Below, piece by piece: positions 8,032-15,183 of a stretch of 64,000 bases of DNA. The DNA is from UBA1369 sp964571725 (GTDB taxonomy: Bacteria > Patescibacteriota > Gracilibacteria > UBA1369): the NCBI GenBank assembly GCA_964571725.1, contig CAZNDB010000003.1, positions 1 through 64,000 of the forward strand. The letters are read 5' to 3'. The position numbers and the translations under genes were made by a program. Below the pieces are notes generated by a model. That model saw only the letters and a program-made list of their open reading frames with translations. It was not told the DNA's origin and did not search any database. How positions within the stretch are numbered: the first letter of the stretch is position 1; each line of letters begins with the position of its first letter.

Positions 8032-8742
8032 ATGAAAAAAATCGATGCAGTTTTGAAAAAAATAATTAAAACCTGCAACCCCGTGTCAGTGTTTCTTTAT
8101 GGGTCGCGCGCCAGAACGGATTTTTTAAACAGCAGTGATTTCGAAATCGGCGTTTTAATTCCAGCAGATAGATATATTGGCATAAATGAGTTTAAAAAAG
8201 CGGTCGGTGAAGATGGCACAAATGTCTATCCGTTCAGATTGGAAGATTTCAAAAACGGAATTATTGATACTCCTTTTCAAAAAACCATTTATCTTCGTGA
8301 GTTGGTTTCCGCCGGCAAAACTTTGTATGGCGAAAAAGTTATTGAGAACATGGATGCGCCGGCAATAACCGTTGTTGATGTTATGCAGGATTTGAGGTTT
8401 AACATGGGTTATGCTCTGGGCGCGCTAATTTCGCATCGCCACAAAGATTTCAAAACAGCATCTGCGGAATTCTATAAATCATGTCTGTTTGGAACAAGAA
8501 GTTTGTTGGTTTTTAAAAAAAGAAAATTAGCCTTATCGTATGACGAAATATTTTCGCTGTCTAAAAAGTTAGATCTTGATATATATGCTGATTTGGTAAA
8601 AACCGCTTATGATTGCAGAGTAGGCAAAGCCAAATACAGCGAAATGGATATATTTCAAAACATTTCGTACCTGAATAACTTTATTGAGCCTGAACTGGTG
8701 AAGTATTTCAAGAAATACGGCAATAAAACGTTAATTAAATAA
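8032..8742 (+). CDS. Nucleotidyltransferase with C-terminal helical (HEPN-like) domain
   Basis: A 236-aa protein. Residues 1-100 carry an MNT-type nucleotidyltransferase motif, YGSRARTDFLNSSDFEIG, in which the canonical SDID is SDFE, so the second acidic position is shifted. Residues from about 115 to 220 form a helical region containing FYKSCLFGTRSLLVFKK, consistent with a HEPN-like or kanamycin-nucleotidyltransferase-like C-terminal domain. MNT-HEPN proteins include toxin-antitoxin components and antibiotic nucleotidyltransferases. It shares a cassette with the HIT gene; which role applies is not decidable here. Confidence 0.75.
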   Translation: MKKIDAVLKKIIKTCNPVSVFLYGSRARTDFLNSSDFEIGVLIPADRYIGINEFKKAVGEDGTNVYPFRLEDFKNGIIDTPFQKTIYLRELVSAGKTLYGEKVIENMDAPAITVVDVMQDLRFNMGYALGALISHRHKDFKTASAEFYKSCLFGTRSLLVFKKRKLALSYDEIFSLSKKLDLDIYADLVKTAYDCRVGKAKYSEMDIFQNISYLNNFIEPELVKYFKKYGNKTLIK

Positions 8743-8808
8743 TCAATGACCGCCACTGTCCGACTCGATTCCCGCTGTGCTCTCGCTACACTGCGTTTCG
8801 CTCGGGTC

Positions 8809-8882
8809 GGATAACAGCAAGCTCAGCTGCGGCCTCTCCCAAATTGCCTGCGGGCAACCTCACCCAGGCGCGGCCGTTAAAT
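8809..8882 (+). other. attC-like site K (weak arms)
   Basis: Left box GGATAAC (8809-8815) and right box GTTAAAT (8876-8882) are present and correctly placed, but the arms pair less well than in other sites. Just upstream, 8757-8811 holds another imperfect inverted repeat (GTCCGACTCGA facing TCGGGTCGGAT), which may be the remains of a further attC. Confidence 0.65.
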
Positions 8883-8906
8883 GATATTGCGATTTTCCCC
8901 AATACA

Positions 8907-9725
8907 ATGAAAAAGCCAATTCACAGATCAAAATTGAGGCTATTTACCGGCAAACTGTACTTTTGGTTAAAAAGGCATCTTTATTGGTATTTTTCAAAGA
9001 TGAATTTTGCCCAAAATTTTGAAAGCCATTTACCAATTGAAATTTTTGCCCATAAAACTATTTTGCGAAGAAAACTTAAAGACATAGATATATGGATGCA
9101 GGAAAACAAGATCGCAAATTTGAAAATTGCCATAAAAAAGCTTGATGGATTAATTATAAACCCTGGACAGACTTTTTCTTATTGGCGACAGATCGGCAAG
9201 CCAACGAGAAAAAAGGGGTATCTGGAAAGCATGGTGCTTCATAACGGAACGGTTATTGCAGGGGTTGGCGGCGGGTTATGTCAATTATCCAATCTGCTTT
9301 ACTGGATTACGCTTCACACGCCATTAACTGTTGTTGAGCGATGGCGACACGGTTACGACGTTTTCCCAGACGTAAAAAGAGATCAACCTTTTGGCAGTGG
9401 AGCGACTTGTGCTTATCCAAACATTGATCTGCAAATCAAAAATAACACCTCGCAAAAATTTCAATTGGCACTCGCAATCACCGATGAATATTTAATTGGC
9501 AAATGGCTTTCCGATCAACCGATAAAATTTAAGTACAAAATCTTTGAAAAAGATCACGAGATAAAACAGGAATGGTTTGGCGGATATTCAAGAAACAACA
9601 AAATTTTTCGCAAAGTAATTGATAAAAATACCAATAAAGAGCTGGGCGAAGAGTTTTTAGCCGAAAATCACGCTTTAATGATGTACAATCCGCTACTTGA
9701 ATACAAAGAAGAAAAAAATCGCTAG
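8907..9725 (+). CDS. VanW family protein
   Basis: The protein is 272 aa from the ATG at 8907; an upstream start at 8844 lies inside attC site K and is rejected. It has the VanW signature: PGQTFSYWRQIG, then GVGGGLCQLSN, then DVFPDVKRDQPFGSGATC. VanW proteins are found next to some vancomycin resistance clusters and widely in surface proteins, but their biochemical role is not established. There is no signal peptide. Finding one as a single-gene cassette is unusual. Confidence 0.88.
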   Translation: MKKPIHRSKLRLFTGKLYFWLKRHLYWYFSKMNFAQNFESHLPIEIFAHKTILRRKLKDIDIWMQENKIANLKIAIKKLDGLIINPGQTFSYWRQIGKPTRKKGYLESMVLHNGTVIAGVGGGLCQLSNLLYWITLHTPLTVVERWRHGYDVFPDVKRDQPFGSGATCAYPNIDLQIKNNTSQKFQLALAITDEYLIGKWLSDQPIKFKYKIFEKDHEIKQEWFGGYSRNNKIFRKVIDKNTNKELGEEFLAENHALMMYNPLLEYKEEKNR

Positions 9726-9728
9726 ATC

Positions 9729-9843
9729 AAATAACAACATTTGTGAGGTTCGATTGCGGCCATACCCAAATACTCGCGCTGTTTAGCACTTCGTGCTAAC
9801 ATTTTACCGTACTTAGCACTTCGCAGATGCGCGGACGTAAGAC
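9729..9843 (+). other. attC-like site L (degenerate)
   Basis: Left box AAATAAC (9729-9735). The right end reads GGACGTAAGAC, so the expected GTT is missing one T. The arms pair poorly. The loop contains two copies of TTAGCACTTCG (9783-9793 and 9813-9823) with GTGCTAAC, forming an inner hairpin. It probably no longer recombines efficiently. Confidence 0.6.
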
Positions 9844-9861
9844 AATGTCACAGCAAATATT

Positions 9862-10266
9862 ATGAGCTATAACCACCTGTTCAGGGTCAGCGTCCATGCG
9901 GTAATCACAGACGATAACCAGAACGTTCTGTTATTAAAACAAACTTACGATAATGAAAAATGGGGACTCCCGGGCGGATCGCCCGAACCGCCGGAAACCC
10001 TGCAGGCTACGTTAATGCGAGAGTGCCGGGAAGAAATTAATTGTGACATTGAGATTAAATATCTGAGCGGCATTTATTTTCATCAAAAACATAATTCATA
10101 CGCGTTTATATTCAGATGCCACCTGTCAAAAGACTCGGTGATAAAATTAAGTAATGAACATTCCGATTATCGTTATCATAGAATCGATGAAATGAGCGAT
10201 GTCCAAAGTCAAAGGGTAAAAGATTGTTTAGACTTTACCGGCGAGGTGGTCAGTAGAGTTTTCTAA
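9862..10266 (+). CDS. Nudix hydrolase
   Basis: A 134-aa protein with a Nudix box at about residues 36-60. It reads GGSPEPPETLQATLMREC followed by REE, matching the GX5EX7REUXEEXGU pattern except that the final glycine is Asn. The glutamates bind the metal that activates water for cleavage of nucleoside diphosphate derivatives. It is the last gene of the recognisable cassette array. The substrate is unknown. Confidence 0.85.
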   Translation: MSYNHLFRVSVHAVITDDNQNVLLLKQTYDNEKWGLPGGSPEPPETLQATLMRECREEINCDIEIKYLSGIYFHQKHNSYAFIFRCHLSKDSVIKLSNEHSDYRYHRIDEMSDVQSQRVKDCLDFTGEVVSRVF

Positions 10267-10270
10267 TTTG

Positions 10271-10353
10271 CCCTCTCTCTTCCAGCAAGCGTGTAAATAT
10301 TGTACACTAGCTGCGTTCGTGGACCATCGGCAGACTTGGTACAGACGTAATAA
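10271..10353 (+). other. attC-like site M (truncated, distal)
   Basis: Immediately after the Nudix stop the sequence enters the shared loop element (10278-10320, with GTGTAAATATTGTACAC) without any left box. The right end reads CAGACGTAATAA, again with one T missing from the GTT. This looks like an attC that has lost its left arm and marks the decayed distal end of the array. Confidence 0.55.
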
Positions 10354-10381
10354 TTAAAATTATTTCCCGGTAAAAATTACC

Positions 10382-11338
10382 ATGATTACATACCTGTTAT
10401 TTATCATCGGTTTCTATTTCCTGGTCAAAGGAGCAGATCTGTTGGTGGAAGGCTCGGCGGCAATTGCCAAAAAGCTAAAAATCTCCAGCATCGTGATCGG
10501 TTTGACCATTGTGGCGTTCGGCACGTCTGCGCCGGAATTCATTGTAAATATTTTTGCGAGCGTCCAGGGTAACAGTGAAATCGCCATTGGTAATATCCTG
10601 GGAAGCAATATCGCCAACATCTTGTTAATTCTGGGAATCTCCGCCATGATTTACCCGATCACCGCCAAGAAAAACACTGTTATAAAAGAGATTCCACTAA
10701 GCCTTTTAGCCATCGTTGTATTAGGGTTAATGGCCAATGACCTGATTATTGACGGAGAGGGTATTTCCAATCTGACCAGAATAGACGGATTCATCCTGCT
10801 GTGTTTTTTTATTATTTTTCTTTATTACACTTTCGGAATCACGAAATCAGACAAAGACATTGTGGAAGAAGAAATTAAAACGCTCAGTTATCTTAAAGCT
10901 ACTTTATTCATCCTGCTGGGACTGGCCGGTCTGGTCCTGGGCGGGAAATGGATCGTTGACGGAGCTGTTAAAATCGCGGAATTTTTCAATGTAAGTCAAT
11001 CATTAATCGGTCTGACGATTGTAGCCATTGGCACCTCGCTGCCTGAACTGGCCACCTCTGCCGTAGCTGCCTATAGAAAACAATCTGACATCGCGATCGG
11101 TAATGTGGTCGGGTCGAATATTTTCAACATATTTTGGATTCTTGGCGCCAGTGCCGCTATCCGCCCGTTACCGTTTAACGTTGGTTCAAACACGGACATC
11201 GCCATGACAATATTGGCCAGCATTATTTTATTTATCGTCATGTTTATCGGCGAAAAACGGGTAATAGAAAGGTGGCAGGGAGGCTTTATGGTTAGTACAT
11301 ACATCGGATATGTTGTATTTCTGGTTTTGACTAAATAA
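10382..11338 (+). CDS. CaCA family Na+/Ca2+ antiporter
   Basis: A 318-aa inner membrane protein with about ten helices and the two inverted alpha repeats of the cation/calcium exchanger family. These read GLTIVAFGTSAPE with GNILGSNIAN in the first half, and GLTIVAIGTSLPE with GNVVGSNIFN in the second. The acidic residues of the two repeats bind the transported cation. Members exchange Ca2+ for Na+ or H+. It begins the first gene run to the right of the cassette array, followed 32 bp later by the HD-domain gene. Confidence 0.92.
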   Translation: MITYLLFIIGFYFLVKGADLLVEGSAAIAKKLKISSIVIGLTIVAFGTSAPEFIVNIFASVQGNSEIAIGNILGSNIANILLILGISAMIYPITAKKNTVIKEIPLSLLAIVVLGLMANDLIIDGEGISNLTRIDGFILLCFFIIFLYYTFGITKSDKDIVEEEIKTLSYLKATLFILLGLAGLVLGGKWIVDGAVKIAEFFNVSQSLIGLTIVAIGTSLPELATSAVAAYRKQSDIAIGNVVGSNIFNIFWILGASAAIRPLPFNVGSNTDIAMTILASIILFIVMFIGEKRVIERWQGGFMVSTYIGYVVFLVLTK

Positions 11339-11370
11339 GGAGTTATAGCACGGTATATTCCGCAAATCAT

Positions 11371-12024
11371 ATGGATCAGCCAACAGTTATTAAAAAAACC
11401 ACAGATTTCGTAAAAGAAACTTTAGCCGGTGCTGAAGGCGGACATGACTGGTGGCACATTTATCGCGTCTGGAAGTTATCCAAACAGCTTGCCCAAACCG
11501 AAGCCGTGGATATGTTCGTAGTCGAACTGGGTGCCCTGTTGCATGACATCGCCGATTCCAAATTTCATGATGGAGATGAGGAAATAGGGCCGCGCAAAGC
11601 AAGACAATTTCTTACTTCAATAGATATTGAAGAAAAAGTCATTATTCACGTAGAGAACATTATCAGAAACATTTCTTTCAAAGGCGGAAAACATATCCAA
11701 ACGTTCAAATCCCCCGAACTGGATGTGGTTCAGGACGCGGACAGACTGGACGCCATGGGCGCGATGGGAATCGCCAGAGCGTTTAATTACGGGGGACATA
11801 AGGGACGGGAAATTTATAATCCCGAGATCAAACCGAATCCTGATATGACCAAAGAAAAATACAAAAATAGCCAATCCCCGACTCTTAATCATTTTCAGGA
11901 AAAACTTCTTTTACTGAAAGACAAAATGAATACCAAGACCGGGAAAGCCATGGCTGCGCACCGGCATCAATTTATGGAACAGTTCCTGGAAGAATTTCAC
12001 CAAGAATGGAACGGAGAATTATAA
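11371..12024 (+). CDS. HD domain phosphohydrolase
   Basis: A 217-aa protein of the HD superfamily, closest in layout to the small YedJ/YpgQ group. The metal-binding residues are the histidine of GGHDWWHIYRV, the HD of GALLHDIAD and the late aspartate of VVQDADRLDAMG. The characteristic RAFNYGG follows. These enzymes hydrolyse phosphate esters, in some members nucleotides. It is co-directional with the antiporter upstream and the Nudix gene 4 bp downstream, suggesting an operon. Confidence 0.9.
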   Translation: MDQPTVIKKTTDFVKETLAGAEGGHDWWHIYRVWKLSKQLAQTEAVDMFVVELGALLHDIADSKFHDGDEEIGPRKARQFLTSIDIEEKVIIHVENIIRNISFKGGKHIQTFKSPELDVVQDADRLDAMGAMGIARAFNYGGHKGREIYNPEIKPNPDMTKEKYKNSQSPTLNHFQEKLLLLKDKMNTKTGKAMAAHRHQFMEQFLEEFHQEWNGEL

Positions 12025-12028
12025 AACT

Positions 12029-12460
12029 ATGAAACAACACAAACACATCGGCGTCTATGCCCTGGCCGTAAAGGATAATCTCGTACTCCTGATCAAAAAA
12101 GCCAGAGGCCCCTATACCGGCAAATGGGATCTCCCGGGCGGGAGTCTGGAATTTGGTGAAACACCATTGGACAGCCTGGCCAGAGAAGTAAAAGAAGAAA
12201 CGGGATTGTCCGTTGAAAAAAGTGATTTAATAGATGTTTTGTCGCACACCGTAGCCTATGATTCGACTAATGGCGAAAAAGAAGAAATGTATCATCTGGG
12301 AATAATTTCCAAAGTAATTCTCAACGCGTCTGAAAACCTCAAAACCGGTGCCGATGGCGAAGATTCACACGGCGCAAGCTGGTTGAAAATCGCTGATTTA
12401 AGCGACGCCGAGCTGTCCCCGTTTGCCGGCCAAAGCCTAAAAAAACATCTTAAACAATAA
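12029..12460 (+). CDS. Nudix hydrolase
   Basis: A 143-aa protein with a complete Nudix box, GGSLEFGETPLDSLAREV followed by KEETGL, starting about residue 37. The preceding PYTGKWDLPGG segment is typical of ADP-ribose or MutT-like members. It is 4 bp from the HD gene and 4 bp from the next membrane protein gene, so probably cotranscribed with both. The substrate is not predictable. Confidence 0.9.
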   Translation: MKQHKHIGVYALAVKDNLVLLIKKARGPYTGKWDLPGGSLEFGETPLDSLAREVKEETGLSVEKSDLIDVLSHTVAYDSTNGEKEEMYHLGIISKVILNASENLKTGADGEDSHGASWLKIADLSDAELSPFAGQSLKKHLKQ

Positions 12461-12464
12461 AACC

Positions 12465-12833
12465 ATGAACATCACCGTCTTTTTGGCACAATTTTGGGGA
12501 AGTCTCTTCATGATCCTAGGTTTGTCCACAGTCGGAGCGAAATTTCTGGGAAGAGTTATCAAATACACGGAGGATAAAACCATTACCATATCCACCGGAT
12601 ACATCACCTTTTTGTTGGGTCTGGCTACGATTGTCGCGCACAATATTTGGGTAATGGACTGGCGCGTGGCAATTACTTTACTGGGCTGGACCACCCTGTT
12701 TAAGGGAATAGAGAAAATCGCTTTTCCCGAGCGCGTTCACAAAATCGCTCAAAAGTTTAAGGGCGGGCAAGTTCTTTGGGGCGCTGTCATTTTTCTAATC
12801 GGAGCCTGGTTTTTCTGGATGAGTCTTAATTGA
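12465..12833 (+). CDS. Four-helix integral membrane protein, hypothetical
   Basis: A 122-aa protein with hydrophobic segments at about residues 8-26, 43-60, 65-85 and 100-120, and basic residues between them. It is the last gene of a four-gene run that begins with the antiporter. No family is firmly recognised; similar small membrane proteins are common in CPR genomes. Confidence 0.65.
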   Translation: MNITVFLAQFWGSLFMILGLSTVGAKFLGRVIKYTEDKTITISTGYITFLLGLATIVAHNIWVMDWRVAITLLGWTTLFKGIEKIAFPERVHKIAQKFKGGQVLWGAVIFLIGAWFFWMSLN

Positions 12834-12839
12834 TAAACG

Positions 12840-13496
12840 TCACACCGAAAAGAACCTTCCCAGACCGGCTTTTTCGAAAGCTTCGCGGTTTTTTTGAGCC
12901 AAAGCTTTAACATCATCAGCCTCGGTCAATGTTACATCAGTCGTAAAATAAAAAGACCGGCCTCCGTTTGGCCCCTCAATGTTTACGCCTTGCGGCTCAA
13001 CAATTTTACGATTACCGTAAGCATCTACAGCACTTTCGGGATAACCAAGGAAAAAACCGATTATTGATCTCTGTCTGCCATCTCCGCCGGGACTTGCCAG
13101 AGCCAACCAACCGTCTACTGTCAGGTCCTCCCGCCATCCCAAATTTTTGGCAAAATCAGGCTCAGCAGCAATTCTCTGCATTACCAAATCCCGATCAACA
13201 ATCATGGTATTTTTATAAACAAAAGCATTTCTGCCCGCTTCATCCAAATATCTCTGTACCTCACCAGTATCTTTCAAATCATCCACCAGTACTGCCGGCT
13301 TCACTCCAAGCCAGAAAGACTCACAAGCGGCAATAACATCATTTCGCCATTGGTTATATACATCAACCGGCAACCAGCCTGCTTTTGCCTGCCAATCATT
13401 ATCAAAAGATCTAAAAACCACGTTTACAAATCCTATAGCCTGCTTTGCCTGTTCTGATAATCCTTCTCTATTTTCTTCTGACTTTCTCATTTCCAT
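12840..13496 (-). CDS. Hypothetical protein
   Basis: A 218-aa soluble protein on the opposite strand to its neighbours. It is acidic, with many aromatic residues (WLPVDVYNQWRNDV, FWLGVKPAV) and a GFFLGYPESAVDAYGNR stretch. The FFLGYP motif occurs in several uncharacterised CPR proteins, but I cannot assign a family. Its stop codon is 6 bp from that of the convergent membrane protein gene. Confidence 0.65.
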   Translation of the reverse strand: MEMRKSEENREGLSEQAKQAIGFVNVVFRSFDNDWQAKAGWLPVDVYNQWRNDVIAACESFWLGVKPAVLVDDLKDTGEVQRYLDEAGRNAFVYKNTMIVDRDLVMQRIAAEPDFAKNLGWREDLTVDGWLALASPGGDGRQRSIIGFFLGYPESAVDAYGNRKIVEPQGVNIEGPNGGRSFYFTTDVTLTEADDVKALAQKNREAFEKAGLGRFFSV

Positions 13497-13578
13497 AAAG
13501 TGTATAATAAATCACTTGATTATATCATAAATCAGAAGAAAACCGTACTTCTCATAATATTTGATCAAACAGATCGAA

Positions 13579-13621
13579 TCTTCCCGCAAACCTGTAAATG
13601 TTGTAGACTGGCTGTGTTTGT
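13579..13621 (+). repeat. Diverged copy of the attC loop element
   Basis: This 43-bp segment aligns without gaps to the loop element of site M (10278-10320) with roughly eight mismatches by eye, keeping TGTAAATGTTGTAGACT in place of TGTAAATATTGTACACT. It sits 30 bp upstream of the immunity-protein-like gene, the position an attC would have before a cassette gene. It suggests that the array or its decayed remains once extended past 13.5 kb. Confidence 0.55.
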
Positions 13622-13651
13622 ATTGCTGTTCTGATATAACGCAAATACCCC

Positions 13652-14140
13652 ATGAGAGACAGACGCTGGGTAGCGAAACATCGCGGCGGACCTCTGAAAA
13701 AAGCCCAACACCGGCAACTGATGCAGTGGGCCACAGTTTGTGCCGAACATCTTTTGCCGCTCCTGAATGGAGATATTGATCTGCGGTTGATCCAAGCCCT
13801 GGAAATTGCCAAGGACTGGGCCGCAGGAAAAACCACCACCGGAGCAGCTATGAAAGCCTCACTGGCCGCCCACGCCGCAGCCAGAGAATACACCGATCCA
13901 GTCGCCATCGCGGTGGCCCGGGCAGTCGGGCAGGCAGTCGCTACCGCTCATATGGCCGATCATTCACTGGGACCGGCTCTGTACGGTCTGAAAGCTGTCA
14001 AGCTGGCTGGCGGATCTGTGGCAACGGAAAGAAAATGGCAAAACGAACATCTGCCCGCAGACCTTCCCGCGGAAATCAAAGAACTGGTGCTGACAACCAG
14101 AATTGAAAAAGAAAGACATTTTACGGCATTAAAGAAATAA
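13652..14140 (+). CDS. Imm-5-like putative immunity protein
   Basis: A 162-aa protein starting RDRRWVAKHRGGPLKKAQHR, followed by alanine-rich helices (AAMKASLAAHAAAREYTDP) and AVGQAVATAHMADHSLGPALYGLKAV. This pattern matches the family annotated as putative immunity protein (Imm-5), thought from genomic context to counter toxins, though the biochemistry is unproven. Its alanine-rich, GC-richer composition differs from the cassette genes to the left. A DUF1801 gene follows 16 bp downstream. Confidence 0.7.
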   Translation: MRDRRWVAKHRGGPLKKAQHRQLMQWATVCAEHLLPLLNGDIDLRLIQALEIAKDWAAGKTTTGAAMKASLAAHAAAREYTDPVAIAVARAVGQAVATAHMADHSLGPALYGLKAVKLAGGSVATERKWQNEHLPADLPAEIKELVLTTRIEKERHFTALKK

Positions 14141-14156
14141 AAATTATCCTTGAATT

Positions 14157-14519
14157 ATGGCCGCAACCAAAAAGCAAGTCACAACTATCGATCAATACAT
14201 CGCCCAATTTTCGCCGGAGGTTCAAAAACTGTTGACCAAATTGAGAAAAATTATCAGAGAAATTGTTCCTACGGCCGAAGAAACAATTGCCTACGGAATC
14301 CCCTCTTTCAAACTGGACAAAACCTATCTGGTGCATTTTGCGGCATATAAAAGTCATCTGGGTTTTTACCCGACTTCTTCGGGCATTAAGGCCTTCCAAT
14401 CGGATATTGCCAAATACCGGCACTCAACGGGAACAGTTCAATTTCCCCTCGATCAACCAATACCGTTTGAGTTGATACGAAAAATCATCAAATACCGGGT
14501 CAATTTCATCCGCCCCTAG
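14157..14519 (+). CDS. DUF1801 (YdhG-like) family protein
   Basis: A 120-aa protein with the DUF1801 pattern: TIDQYIAQFSPEVQKLLTKL, then ETIAYGIPSFKL, then AAYKSHLGFYPTSSGIKAF and a C-terminal IIKYRVNF. The family adopts a YjbR/CyaY-related fold and has no established enzymatic activity. It is 16 bp downstream of the immunity-like gene and probably cotranscribed. Confidence 0.88.
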   Translation: MAATKKQVTTIDQYIAQFSPEVQKLLTKLRKIIREIVPTAEETIAYGIPSFKLDKTYLVHFAAYKSHLGFYPTSSGIKAFQSDIAKYRHSTGTVQFPLDQPIPFELIRKIIKYRVNFIRP

Positions 14520-14562
14520 ACCACCCCCTGGACTAAATCGTCATTTGCGGATAACCCCGCAT

Positions 14563-15048
14563 CTACTTCTTCCTTTTTTTAACCTTGTAATGAAAAGACT
14601 GAATATCTTCCAGATTGCTTTCGGTTTTATACCCCAGAGGTAAGGCCTGGCTCAGTTTGTCCACTTCATAGGTCCCGTCGATACTGGCGTTAACCAAATA
14701 AATCTCGTCACCGGAAACCTGCGAAAATAAAGTCAGGTATTGCAAACAGGCACCGCAACAGGGCGTCAGTTTGCTGTCCACGCAACAAAGAGCCCGGAAA
14801 CTGTATTGACCGTTGGCTACGGCATTGTCGATCGCGCAACGCTCGGCGCAGGTACCCAAGCCGCTGATCACGCTTTCCACGTTGCATCCGCCAAAAATCT
14901 GACCGTCAAAAGTCATCACGCTGGCCCCGATTTTATGCTTTGATCTGTGACAAAAAGCATTCATGCGGGTTTTGGCCGCAACTTTGATCAGTTGTTCAAC
15001 TTCTTTGTCAGTCAGCCAGGGATTTGGGGTAAGTTCTTTTTTGTTCAT
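14563..15048 (-). CDS. Cytidine deaminase family protein
   Basis: A 161-aa protein with the zinc-dependent cytidine deaminase motifs. TCAERCAIDNAV carries the zinc-binding cysteine and the catalytic glutamate, and PCCGACLQYL provides two more zinc cysteines. The KIGASVMTFDGQIFGGCNVES segment is the typical substrate-binding strand. It would convert cytidine or deoxycytidine to uridine in pyrimidine salvage, which suits an organism dependent on scavenging. It is divergent from the patatin gene. Confidence 0.9.
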   Translation of the reverse strand: MNKKELTPNPWLTDKEVEQLIKVAAKTRMNAFCHRSKHKIGASVMTFDGQIFGGCNVESVISGLGTCAERCAIDNAVANGQYSFRALCCVDSKLTPCCGACLQYLTLFSQVSGDEIYLVNASIDGTYEVDKLSQALPLGYKTESNLEDIQSFHYKVKKRKK

Positions 15049-15183
15049 AAGACTAAATTTAACATCATGTTATTATACCACGGAAGCCTCGACATGGCAA
15101 TTCGCCTGCCTTATCTGTCAGGCCTTTCTTGCTCAAAAGAAAAGCTTAAGATATTAATAAATTCAGCAACTTTATCCACCAAC

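Larger units (their letters stand above)
25..10353 (+). mobile_element. Integron gene cassette array (CALIN-like; no integrase in window)
   Basis: Thirteen attC-like sites are interleaved with about twelve same-strand genes of unrelated function. Typical sites begin with a TAACA-containing left box, end with CGTTAAAT, CGTTATA or CGTTAGGC, and carry complementary arms around a variable loop. Each gene lies just upstream of a site, which is the orientation expected for cassettes recombined through attC. The genes look AT-rich compared with the sequence right of 10.4 kb. No tyrosine recombinase resembling IntI is visible, so the integrase is either to the left of the window or absent. Calling this a cassette array rests on sequence architecture; mobility is inference. 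Confidence 0.85.

Noticed and set aside
8844..8906. Longer N terminus for the VanW-family protein
   Set aside because: These codons lie inside attC site K; the ATG at 8907 follows the right box, as in other cassettes.
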